DNA from: Sphaeroforma arctica JP610
Lineage: Eukaryota > Opisthokonta > Ichthyosporea > Ichthyophonida
Direction of reading: 5' to 3'
Assembly: GCF_001186125.1 (NCBI RefSeq)
Contig: NW_014040397.1
Coordinates: 1,925 to 26,463 of the forward strand
Length of the DNA stretch: 24,539 bases
Shown in pieces: positions 17,801 to 21,795 of the stretch. The notes beneath the pieces are model-generated. The model was not told the origin of the DNA. It saw nothing but the letters and a program-made list of their open reading frames with translations, and did not search any database. Positions within the stretch are counted from its first letter, which is position 1, and every line of letters begins with the position of its first letter. The position numbers and the translations under genes are program-made.

Positions 17801-18990
17801 TGATATTATATCTCATATTATACTAGATACAGCCCCATACATGTATACTTATTTTATATCTCATATTATACTAGATACAACCCTATACATGTATACTTAT
17901 TTTATATCTCATATTATACTAGATACAACCCCATACACGTATACTTATATTATATTTCATATTATACTAGATACAACCTCATACATGTATATTTATTTTA
18001 TATCTCATATTATCTTAGATACAACCCTATACATGTATACTTATATTATATCTCATATTATATTAGATGCAACCCCACACATGTATAATTATATCTACTG
18101 ACACTCCTTTGCATCGTGCATGAGCAGACGGGACTGCCGGTAGTGGATAATCCTTACAACGAACGCGTGCACGCTATCATCGAACACCTACGCACACACT
18201 TCCTGTACTACCCCTTGATGGTTGTGGTGAAGGAGGATGACCCTCGTCTGCGCGCGCACTTCCTGGGAGTATGTATTCGACATTGTGTGTGTGCATGTGC
18301 AGGTTACAACAGTGTAGCTGTACGTCTTTCTATTAACTCGGGCTGTGGTTGCTTAGCTTGTGTTTGTTTTAGGATGTATTCGACATTGTGTGTGTGCATG
18401 TGGATGTTACAACAGTGTAGCTGTACGTCTTTCTGTTGACTCGGGCTGTGGTTGCTTAGCTTGTGTTTGTTTTAAGATGTATTCGATATTGTGTGTGTGC
18501 ATGTGGATGTTACAACAGTGTAGCTGTACGCCTTTCTATTGACTCGGGCTGTGGCTGCTTAGTTTGTGTTTGTTGTCAACCACGTGCGTTTGTGTGCATG
18601 GTGTGTGGTTATACCACCAGTTTTCCGGTTTGCCCAGGAAGACGGTACCCGTCTACCGGTGCACTTCCTAGGAGTGTACTGGAGTCTCTGTGCACATGTG
18701 ATGCCGCAACAACTGTGGCTCTAAATGTTTTTGTACTTCTTGGATAGTCTATTCAGTCGTGTTTAACCACTACGAAACTTTCACCTATTCGCTGAGGAGT
18801 GAAGACACGTTTTACAATTGGCACGGTGCCAAAGACTAGTCGTATTCGAACACGTGGTTTATCCTGCTCCTTTGCTAACACATCCATATTTCCCCTCTGT
18901 CTAAAACAGAGCCTGGTCATGGATCGGTCCGACCAAATGATGTCCTATATGGAGTTCTTGCAACACATCGAGAGCAAAATTTCTAAATAG
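440..18990 (+). CDS. SEC24: SEC24 (A/B class), COPII inner-coat cargo adaptor, 20 exons
   Basis: Exons: 440-569, 984-1090, 1361-1673, 2045-2147, 2602-2737, 3991-4106, 4545-4669, 5035-5159, 6097-6324, 6654-6774, 7659-7778, 8655-9035, 10158-10252, 11013-11158, 12379-12641, 14398-14631, 15347-15609, 15929-16117, 18128-18268, 18910-18990. All introns are GT-AG, all phases match, and the total is 3417 nt (1138 residues plus stop), the usual SEC24 size. SEC24 pairs with SEC23 on ER exit sites and selects cargo for COPII vesicles. Seen directly: a Q/P/G-rich N-terminus (1-385), zinc-finger cysteines 468, 471, 490 and 493, the trunk motif [39 protein letters not shown] with [29 protein letters not shown], and the C-terminal SYMEFLQHI. 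The motifs [21 protein letters not shown] and SSDLLALP point to the A/B class rather than C/D. The start is the ATG at 440. The N-terminal exons rest on splice logic and composition; exons 9-20 rest on family similarity. Confidence 0.95.
1122..1200. repeat. TA/TG microsatellite, intron 2
   Basis: A TA run, a TG run and another TA run beginning about 30 nt after the exon 2 donor. Confidence 0.9.
2362..2520. repeat. Compound TA, TTTATA, TG and TGTCTG repeat, intron 4
   Basis: Successive simple repeats: TATATATTTA units, then (TG)n, then TGTCTG units. The block ends about 80 nt before exon 5. Confidence 0.9.
3178..3837. repeat. T/G-rich minisatellite, intron 5
   Basis: About seven units of roughly 65-80 nt, each with the core GGCTGTGATAGGTCTG (near 3206, 3273, 3378, 3570, 3652, 3726 and 3800) followed by GGTATATGTGGTGTTGTTGA. 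The plus strand is almost all T and G. It is interrupted at about 3391-3539 by an unrelated insertion. Long open frames on both strands here are only repeat translation. Confidence 0.92.
3391..3539. mobile_element. GC-rich insertion inside the intron 5 minisatellite
   Basis: About 149 nt unlike the surrounding repeat, inserted after the repeat core TAGGTCTG; the repeat resumes at TGGTATATG. It contains a perfect 8-nt inverted pair, GGGTCCCT (3417-3424) and AGGGACCC (3467-3474), around further C/G runs. It has no coding capacity. It could be a short non-autonomous mobile element or filler DNA. I cannot name a family. Confidence 0.4.
4193..4215 (+). repeat. G-run, intron 6
   Basis: A run of ten G, then CAA, then a run of seven G, on the sense strand of intron 6. 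It could form a G-quadruplex in the pre-mRNA if a fourth tract nearby is used. Confidence 0.6.
4226..4275 (+). pseudogene. Decayed copy of the exon 6 3' end (copy 1)
   Basis: The sequence around GCCAACAACCGCAGTAAAAG resembles the end of exon 6 (ATGCAGCAACCGCAGCAAGG, then GTGCGTGCGC). The upstream GGAATATGGCCTATG parallels exon 6 GGATACGGCATG, and the downstream GTGCTGCGC parallels the donor side. It lies in intron 6 and is out of the gene's frame. Confidence 0.55.
4376..4430 (+). pseudogene. Decayed copy of the exon 6 3' end (copy 2)
   Basis: GGCAACAACCGCAGCAAATG followed by ACGTGTGTG matches the exon 6 end and donor. An AG at 4375 precedes it, but using it would break the frame with both neighbouring exons. 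Confidence 0.5.
5120..5640 (+). repeat. Tandem copies of the exon 8 / intron 8 boundary
   Basis: The unit is about 170-178 nt and covers the last 40 or so nt of exon 8 plus the first 130 nt of intron 8. Boundaries recur as CAG-GTATGGGTGG at 5157, CAG-GTGTGGGTGGCGCGG at 5335 and CAG-GTATGGGTGGCGCGG at 5506, each followed by GGATATATCAAGGTAT. The last partial unit (about 5597-5625) again resembles exon 8: TTCCCGATCTCGATGAGGAC reads VPDLDEDDP beside the exon's VPDVDEDGP. Only the first boundary is in frame with the gene. Confidence 0.85.
6097..6324 (+). other. SEC24: SEC24 exon 9: linker before the zinc finger
   Basis: It encodes residues 386-461, including [18 protein letters not shown], then [17 protein letters not shown], the conserved stretch just before the SEC24 zinc finger. 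The start at 6097 follows a good pyrimidine tract (CCTATTCTGTTCGCCCTGCAG). A second acceptor at 6159/6160 would remove 63 nt (21 codons) without changing the frame. It has no pyrimidine tract, but the 21 residues it would drop are not conserved in the family, so both starts remain possible. Confidence 0.85.
6381..6515. repeat. TA/TG microsatellite, intron 9
   Basis: Long TA then TG runs starting about 60 nt after the exon 9 donor. Confidence 0.9.
6654..6774 (+). other. SEC24: SEC24 exon 10: zinc finger
   Basis: It encodes residues 462-501. The zinc ligands are C468, C471, C490 and C493 in [18 protein letters not shown] and [15 protein letters not shown]. All four cysteines are present. In the family this domain lies at the SEC23-SEC24 interface. 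The donor is GTATGC, directly followed by a three-copy minisatellite. Confidence 0.95.
6788..6937. repeat. Three-copy T/G-rich minisatellite, intron 10
   Basis: Three units of about 48-54 nt built on GTTTACGTATATGTGTCGT, then GTGTGGTTGTGGTTGTGGACTC. It begins about 13 nt after the exon 10 donor. Confidence 0.88.
7463..7658 (+). repeat. Duplicated acceptor flank of exon 11
   Basis: Two copies of TTAGGT(C/T)(C/T)CTATATATTCCTT... TATTCTTACACTCTCATGTG, then ACTATCAACCACA (about 7463-7533 and 7592-7658). The second ends in the real CAG acceptor of exon 11. The first reads CACACTC in place of CACAGAT, so it has no AG at that point. ACAT and CTCA simple repeats precede it (about 7391-7445). Confidence 0.85.
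7815..8002. repeat. TG/TA/TGTA microsatellite, intron 11
   Basis: Compound TG, TGTA and TA runs beginning about 40 nt after the exon 11 donor. Confidence 0.9.
8176..8640 (+). pseudogene. Tandem decayed copies of the exon 12 acceptor and 5' end
   Basis: Copies of the real acceptor block (8626-8700) occur near 8176-8240, 8275-8345 and 8395-8475. The third matches the real one over 67 consecutive nt (about 8395-8461), including CCCATCTTCCCACACAG and the codons for [12 protein letters not shown], then diverges. The older two keep the TGTACACATGGTACTGCTAG type core. Between 8480 and 8640 is a further tandem repeat of about 33 nt (TCTATGCACTCATATGTGAT units). None of the copies continues as SEC24. 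Confidence 0.88.
9096..9135. repeat. TA/TG microsatellite, intron 12
   Basis: A TA run followed by a short TG run about 60 nt after the exon 12 donor. Confidence 0.85.
9148..9243 (+). pseudogene. Partial copy of the exon 12 3' end
   Basis: AATCAGAAGACCTGCCTGGG and GCACAGAAGCTGGTGTCACC recur here as in exon 12 (8968-9035). Compared with the exon, about 16 nt between these blocks is missing, and the donor reads CACCGGTCAGT. Confidence 0.9.
9285..9770. repeat. Satellite array of GTGTGATACCATTATATATA units, intron 12
   Basis: About 19-20 head-to-tail units of roughly 20-27 nt, each with GTGATACCATTATATA followed by a variable AT(A/G)TGTGTGT spacer. Units differ by small changes and short indels. 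It follows directly on the exon 12 end copy at 9148-9243. Confidence 0.92.
9815..9873 (+). pseudogene. Older, weak copy of the exon 12 3' end
   Basis: In one frame this gives [17 protein letters not shown] beside the exon's [17 protein letters not shown]. The DNA similarity is modest, so this is a tentative third copy downstream of 8968-9035 and 9148-9243. Confidence 0.4.
10300..10525. repeat. Two-copy tandem repeat in intron 13, possibly derived from exon 13
   Basis: Two units of about 108 nt: ATGTATGTGCGATGTACAGAG, then ACTTGCTT, then CAAATGTAGTGGAGGGTTT, then GTGTGTTTTCTGGTG. The GGAGGGTTT...GTGTGT part resembles the exon 13 end AAGGGGTTCTGCAAAG-GTGTGT, so these may be exon-edge copies, but the match is short. 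Confidence 0.6.
10780..10990. repeat. Short simple repeats before exon 14
   Basis: Three small blocks: TCTGGG units at about 10783-10804, TTTTC units at about 10862-10887, and two 30-nt units with TGCTATCCCATTCCTT at about 10927-10987, just upstream of the exon 14 acceptor. Confidence 0.8.
11175..11350. repeat. Diverged short tandem repeat, intron 14
   Basis: Recurring TACTCGAATGTC, TGTCTCAAAT and TTTTCAAGCC blocks with unit lengths near 20 nt and a higher-order return after about 115 nt. It starts near the exon 14 donor. Confidence 0.75.
12021..12100 (+). pseudogene. Decayed copy of the exon 15 acceptor and 5' end
   Basis: CACAG is followed by TCTGCTTCTGCTAC, then ACGGTACCCAGCCATGGCCA and AAGGCTTTATTACAAC. 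The real exon 15 has TGCTTCTACTAC, ACGGTATCCAGCCATGACCA and AACGTTTACAACAC. A dozen or so nt between the first two blocks are missing. It lies 350 nt upstream of the exon. Confidence 0.85.
12219..12360. repeat. CTCA/CT-rich minisatellite before exon 15
   Basis: CACTCACACT units, then three copies of about 33 nt (TCACTCATACTCACCTCACT, then CTCTCTCTC). It is pyrimidine-rich on the sense strand and ends about 20 nt before the exon 15 acceptor, so it may serve as the polypyrimidine tract. Confidence 0.9.
12379..12641 (+). other. SEC24: SEC24 exon 15: end of trunk and beta-sandwich
   Basis: It encodes the conserved [10 protein letters not shown] (family: GGSVYYYP), [20 protein letters not shown], the beta-sandwich segment [20 protein letters not shown] and [11 protein letters not shown]. 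It is flanked on both sides by decayed partial copies of itself in introns 14 and 15. Confidence 0.95.
12700..13045. repeat. Minisatellite of TATATAAGCACGTGTTTTAA units, intron 15
   Basis: Seven or so units of about 40-65 nt, each with TATATAAGCA(C/T)GTGTTTTAA followed by TATATGTATATGTATGTATG and often TGTTGTAGTA. Confidence 0.9.
13056..13204 (+). pseudogene. Decayed copy of the exon 15 3' half
   Basis: It corresponds to 12500-12641. One frame stays open and reads [20 protein letters not shown], then [15 protein letters not shown], beside the exon's [20 protein letters not shown] and [12 protein letters not shown]. The end reads AGTGCAG-TTACAT, where the exon has AATGCAG-GTATGG, so the donor is lost. 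Confidence 0.9.
13242..13306. repeat. TG/TGTA microsatellite, intron 15
   Basis: A TG run followed by TGTA units directly after the exon 15 end copy. Confidence 0.9.
13711..13841 (+). pseudogene. Decayed copy of the exon 16 5' end (copy 1)
   Basis: GCACCTGCAG is followed by TGTGTGTGCTCTAATCCGCA, matching exon 16 CTGTGCGCGTTCCAATCCGC, then a TA insert, then GGCGAGAGACATATCCGTGT, GCACGCCTTAGCATTG. The exon has GGTGAGAGACGTATCCGTGT, GCACACCTTAGCACTG. Confidence 0.88.
13974..14076 (+). pseudogene. Decayed copy of the exon 16 5' end (copy 2)
   Basis: TTTGCATCTGCAG, then GGCTCTGTGTGCGCTCTAGT, CCGCATTACTGTACACCACC, and later GTGTGCACACCTTAGCACTG. It follows the exon for about 90 nt, then turns into non-coding sequence. 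Like copy 1 it keeps an acceptor-like CAG. Confidence 0.9.
14107..14325. repeat. Minisatellite of CAACCATACACCAATACAAT units, intron 15
   Basis: Six units of 36 nt: ACCATACACCA(A/T)TACAAT, then ACTTGTACATATACACCA. Because 36 is a multiple of 3, frames on both strands stay open, but I see no evidence of coding. It ends about 70 nt before the exon 16 acceptor. Confidence 0.92.
14398..14631 (+). other. SEC24: SEC24 exon 16: beta-sandwich end and helical domain
   Basis: It encodes [40 protein letters not shown] and the helical [20 protein letters not shown] with VNVLIDAL. It is the closest match in the gene to animal SEC24A/B. Two decayed copies of its first 90 or so nt lie in intron 15. Confidence 0.95.
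14697..14980. repeat. TA/TG/TGTA microsatellites, intron 16
   Basis: Compound TGTA, TA and TG runs at about 14697-14825 and 14921-14970 with AT-rich sequence between. They start about 65 nt after the exon 16 donor. Confidence 0.9.
15347..16117 (+). other. SEC24: SEC24 exons 17-18: helical domain end and gelsolin-like start
   Basis: Exon 17 (15347-15609) is less conserved but keeps the helical layout: [35 protein letters not shown] and [15 protein letters not shown]. Exon 18 (15929-16117) starts the gelsolin-like fold with [20 protein letters not shown], then [15 protein letters not shown]. It ends just before a long block of donor-proximal repeats. Confidence 0.92.
15619..15762. repeat. TG/TGTA/TA microsatellite, intron 17
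   Basis: Compound simple repeat starting about 10 nt after the exon 17 donor. Confidence 0.85.
16118..16485. repeat. Tandem copies of the intron 18 donor-proximal segment
   Basis: Intron 18 begins GTACGTCTATTCATAGAT. The related AGGTAGGTCTATTTATAGAT recurs near 16212, 16299, 16360 and 16431, each followed by a TA run, a TG run and GCA(C/T)(A/G)CTTAAAA. Units are about 65-90 nt. The amplified piece starts at the donor site. Confidence 0.88.
16486..16835. other. Unique part of intron 18
   Basis: Mixed-composition sequence between two satellite blocks. I see only a short internal similarity (GTGGTTGTGCTACACAT and GCGATTGTGCCGCACAT). An open frame of 76 codons starts at 16452, but it shows no family character. 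Confidence 0.4.
16836..17495. repeat. Dimeric satellite, 53-nt monomer and 106-nt higher-order unit, intron 18
   Basis: Monomers alternate between a type with GTACTATGTACGACTATGAG and a type with GTACAATGTATGACTACGAG, each ending in TATACGTTTGAAAA. The repeat of the second type falls near 17136, 17240, 17346 and 17452, giving a 104-106 nt period. Units at the left edge are more diverged than those at the right. Confidence 0.92.
17667..18095. repeat. 48-nt satellite before exon 19
   Basis: About nine units of 48 nt: TATTATACTAGATACAACCC, then CATACATGTATACTTATATT, then ATATCTCA. As 48 is 16 codons, one plus frame stays open through the array and reads repeats of [15 protein letters not shown]. 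It closes before exon 19 and has no conserved features, so I treat it as non-coding. Confidence 0.93.
18267..18575. repeat. 103-nt tandem repeat at the start of intron 19
   Basis: Three units starting near 18267, 18370 and 18473: ATGTATTCGACATTGTGTGT, then GTTACAACAGTGTAGCTGTA, then GACTCGGGCTGTGGTTGCTT. The first unit begins at the real donor (GGA-GTATGTATTC). The later ones carry GGATGT or AGATGT in its place, so only the first keeps the GT. Confidence 0.92.
18637..18678 (+). pseudogene. Decayed copy of the exon 19 3' end and donor
   Basis: GAAGACGGTACCCGTCTACC, then GGTGCACTTCCTAGGAGTGT, beside the exon's GAGGATGACCCTCGTCTGCG and CGCGCACTTCCTGGGAGTAT. One frame reads [13 protein letters not shown] against [13 protein letters not shown]. 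Confidence 0.88.
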
Positions 18991-19036
18991 AGCTGTTATT
19001 AGATGTCGTGCAGTGGTCTTCTACCCAAACCCCCCA

Positions 19037-19042
19037 AATAAA
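19037..19042 (+). terminator. AATAAA polyadenylation signal of SEC24
   Basis: A canonical AATAAA lies 47 nt past the SEC24 stop codon. The cleavage site itself is not visible. Its position fits a short 3' UTR facing the minus-strand gene. Confidence 0.6.
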
Positions 19043-19657
19043 ACTCAAGCTATTTGGTGCTGTCGGATATGCCTTTCGGATGTGACATTGCACAACGGGA
19101 AACGGGATGGATTTTAATTCTTTTCGTTTCATTTGCAATTAAGATGTTAAGCACGTCTTTCTAGAGTGCCCCTCTGTCTGTATGATAGAGTGAGTGCGAG
19201 CCTGCCGATATTTTTATAAACATGTGTGCATTTATAAACGTGTAGATATGCCTTCCTTCAAACTTTGAATTCATATACGCCTGTCTGCCATTCAAATCTG
19301 TATATGAATATATACTGTTTGTATACAAATTACATATTTCACCATACTTATATGTATTTATTATCTACCTCGGTATTCTAGGACAAATATTTTGTGTGCC
19401 TCAATTTTCAATATTGACCACAACTTCGTGCGAAGATGCTTGTTGTATATATATGAGACTATGGTATATGTCCTAGAATGCAGTATTCCCATTACAACTT
19501 CAGCAACACCCTCAAGTGTATCAATGAGTATAGCAAGTAGTATACTACACCTTGCATTAATTGTGCTTCGTATAGAGGGTTTGCTGGCGGCTCTATCATA
19601 ATGTCATGTTATTGTTGATTCCATGATATAACAAACTAGTGAACCATGTAATGTTGG
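19043..19657. other. Intergenic stretch after SEC24
   Basis: Mixed, AT-leaning sequence with no repeat array and no gene I can support. A 69-codon plus-strand open frame at 19392-19601 has no recognisable features. On the minus strand a short stretch near 19580-19540 reads EPPANPLYEAQL, which is open but short. Confidence 0.4.
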
Positions 19658-20050
19658 TCAGCAGAGCTCTGGTACTGCTGGTAACATCTTGTACACCGGG
19701 CTAGGTCCAAATGTACTGTTCATTGCAGACTGTTTTAGTTCAATTGTCATTGGCGATATCGGTACCTTCTGATAATCAGCGGAGCGATAGGTAGCACTCG
19801 TAGTCGAACCCAGTGTAAATGTATCCGTATTCCTGATTTGAAGAATTGGTTAACGATTCATATAGATATGATATTGTATGTGCATGACCTTTTGGCCTCT
19901 AGATGAGAGATGGGAATTTGGATCTAGAGAGGTCTGGTCGTATTCCGAACTGGAAATGACAATTGGAGGCTGTGTAATAGCACACTGCAGCAGACTGGTG
20001 TGTGAGATAGGGTTAGGATCACATAAACATGCCTGTGAAAAGCTTCCCAT
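19658..20050 (-). other. Unassigned minus-strand open stretches
   Basis: Reading from 20050 to 19658 on the minus strand, one frame is open except for a single stop at 19850-19852. The upstream part (about 20035-19880) follows an acceptor-like TTTTCACAG and reads ACLCDPNPISHTSLLQCAIT. The downstream part reads TLGSTTSATYRSADYQK, then MNSTFGPSPVYKMLP, and ends at a stop at 19658-19660. The residue mix looks more protein-like than the intron translations. I recognise no domain. It could be two exons of a small gene, a decayed gene or chance. An in-frame intron is possible (GTCATG donor at 19890, or acceptor ATTATCAG), but the donor is poor. Confidence 0.3.
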
Positions 20051-20079
20051 ATGATATATATTAATTGTTAAGTCTTATA

Positions 20080-20085
20080 TTTAAT
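20080..20085 (-). terminator. ATTAAA polyadenylation signal variant for the HAD gene
   Basis: On the minus strand, ATTAAA starts about 14 nt after the HAD-like gene's stop codon. It is the only near-canonical signal close by. Such a short distance is plausible but unproven. Confidence 0.35.
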
Positions 20086-20099
20086 AGTCTGTTCCAGCT

Positions 20100-21208
20100 T
20101 TACTCCAGTAGAGAAGCTCTGGCCTCGATGTAATCCATATCTGTGAAATCATAACCTGCCCTAACTGGCAGGTAGAGTGTATCAGTCTTGTTTGTGGCGG
20201 ATTCGATGTTGCCTGCACTGTCGTCAGCGAAGAGCGCATCATCCGGGAGAAAACCCATAGACTGGTATTCAAAAAAAGTTTTACGAGTGTCAAAATCATG
20301 TAGTCACGTATACATATTCATAGCATGACAAATTTGTCGCTAAAATTCACTACGTATTCATATTCATAGAATGACAAGTATGGCGTTAAATTGATCACGT
20401 ATACATATTCATAGAACGACAAATATGGCGTTAAAATTGATCACGTATACATACTCATAGAATGACAAATATGGCGTTAAAATTATGGAGGCAACGTATA
20501 CGGTTTATACGACGCGCACAATTCTCACCTCTAAAGTTTCCGCAGCAAAAGCGCCTTTGTCAGCGGAGATTCCAACTCCTGGGTCGTCTAATGACAGGAT
20601 ATGATCCATGTCAAAGCCCAGCTCGGCCATGTCGCTAAATTTGTGAATGTATTTGGCCCATTCAGTACCTGGAACTGGTTCCCATGAGGTAGAAAGTATG
20701 AAAAATTCTTTATCCGTGCTGCGCAATGTCTCGAGCATGTCTTGTACCCGGGCTAGTCGCTCCTCCCCACCCATGACCTCGGTGATATTGGCCATAGGCA
20801 TATCATCCAGCATGCTAGCTAACTGTGAAGGGCACGAAAAGAAATTATATTGTTGAGGAAACGTGATCAATTTTTTCCCACTGGAAAAGTTGGAACATTA
20901 TACCATATCTACACAAGGTGTATCAAATATGGCGGTTCTCTGGACATTTTCTGGCACGACAAATGCGTAACTAAAGATATCGACATTTTGCTCACCTCGC
21001 CTTCACTAGCACAGTTAGTCGTTGATTCTTCTTGGCATAATGTAAGCAGTTCTTCGCTGAAATCATTGTTTACGATTGTTGTTCCATCGAAGTCTAGAAA
21101 TATAACCGACACGGGCTTTACAGCGTCCTTCAAATTACGGCTGGGAATACCAGCCATAGCGGATGGTGCAGCCAAAGCAAGTATTACACTTACAATGTAC
21201 TTGACCAT
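20100..21208 (-). CDS. Secreted HAD-superfamily phosphohydrolase-like protein, 3 exons
   Basis: Exons on the minus strand: 21208-20996, 20822-20529 and 20261-20100. Both junctions are phase 0 with GTGAGC/CACAG and GTGAGA/CCAG sites. The product has 222 residues. Residues 1-19 look like a signal peptide (MVKYIVSVILALAAPSAMA), so it is probably secreted or lysosomal. The HAD motifs are in order: motif I FLDFDGT (nucleophile D39, acid/base D41), motif II FILSTS (S/T near 115-117), a motif III lysine candidate K160 in SADKGAF, and motif IV ADDSAGNI (D182, D183). The family uses an aspartyl-phosphate intermediate and Mg2+. The substrate cannot be told from sequence; phosphoserine-phosphatase-like or small acid phosphatase roles are possible. 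The gene converges on SEC24. Its start is the first ATG and directly precedes the signal peptide. Confidence 0.82.
20304..20485. repeat. Tandem repeat in HAD gene intron 2
   Basis: Four units of about 46-47 nt: CACGTATACATATTCATAGA, then ATGACAAATATGGCGTTAAA, then ATTGAT. The unit nearest exon 3 is the most diverged. Confidence 0.92.
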
Positions 21209-21593
21209 GTTGAATTTTATTTTACCGTGTAGTTGTGATGATCACTCTTACTGTGGATATATTTAGCGATGGAGCATCCTTAAATGTCTAATATGGACAA
21301 TATCATACAGCACAGAACTATTTACAGAGTACAGCTGTATGTAAAACAAAACAAACCAAAATATTTACACATGGACATTACATACTAGATCCATCTTTTG
21401 TTTCTTTGTTTCTTTGTTTCTTTGTTTTTTTAAATCAAATATTTTTATTTTTTTAAACTAATTGTTTTTACTGAAAATTATAACAACAGTCATATATAAA
21501 GTTGACTCCAAACTCCAGACTCCCGAGTCCAGTGATCTGTGTTGAAAAAAATATGTGTAGAATAGCGGACCTGATAAGTTGTTATTAGTTTAA
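21209..21593. other. Upstream flank of the HAD gene
   Basis: This is the probable promoter side of the minus-strand HAD gene. On the minus strand CTAAATATATCC lies about 45-55 nt upstream of the start codon (near 21251-21262) and could act as a TATA-like element. Farther out there is a TTTG/TTTC run at about 21394-21432. Nothing else is evident. Confidence 0.35.
21394..21432. repeat. TTTC/TTTG simple repeat
   Basis: Several TTTGTTTC units ending in a T run, between the HAD gene and the first dispersed repeat. Confidence 0.85.
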
Positions 21594-21795
21594 ACTGTCA
21601 ATTATCAGTGCTTAAAGAAGTGCTTTATCGTGGCGCCTGCTCAAGGCTTTTATAAATACTACATAAATAATAATTATATCTGTCATAACTCATGACTAAT
21701 TCATGAACAGGGGAAACCCCTTGAAACCCCTATTTACATTTTTATGTTGTCCAATACACATCCGTATGATTTTACTATGCTTGCTGGTGACCCGG
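21594..21795 (+). repeat. Dispersed repeat copy A, possibly LTR-like remnant
   Basis: About 200 nt shared in direct orientation with 22936-23148. Shared blocks include AGTGCTTTAT, GCCTGCTCAAGG, TCATGAACAGGG, TTTACATTTT, ATGTTGTCCAATACA, CCGTATG and TGGTGACCC. The TGGTGACCC end resembles the junction of an LTR with its primer-binding site in some Ty3/gypsy elements. No retroelement genes are visible, so this is at most a non-coding fossil fragment. The two copies are clearly diverged, which suggests it is old. Confidence 0.6.

Larger units (their letters stand above)
18128..18990 (+). other. SEC24: SEC24 exons 19-20: gelsolin-like C-terminus and stop
   Basis: Exon 19 (18128-18268) gives [37 protein letters not shown] and AHFLG. 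Exon 20 (18910-18990) gives [20 protein letters not shown] and ESKISK, then TAG at 18988-18990. This matches the SEC24A/B ending (SYYEFLLHIQ). The exon 19 donor is GTATGT after GGA; a decayed copy of the exon end and donor occurs at 18637-18678. Confidence 0.93.

Noticed and set aside
7391-18095. CRISPR-like or phage-like interpretation of the regular repeat arrays
   Set aside because: The repeats are contiguous without unique spacers, lie inside introns of a eukaryotic gene, and no cas-like gene is present.
17604-18101. 165-codon open frame in the 48-nt satellite
   Set aside because: The frame stays open because 48 is a multiple of three; there is no conserved feature and it stops before exon 19.
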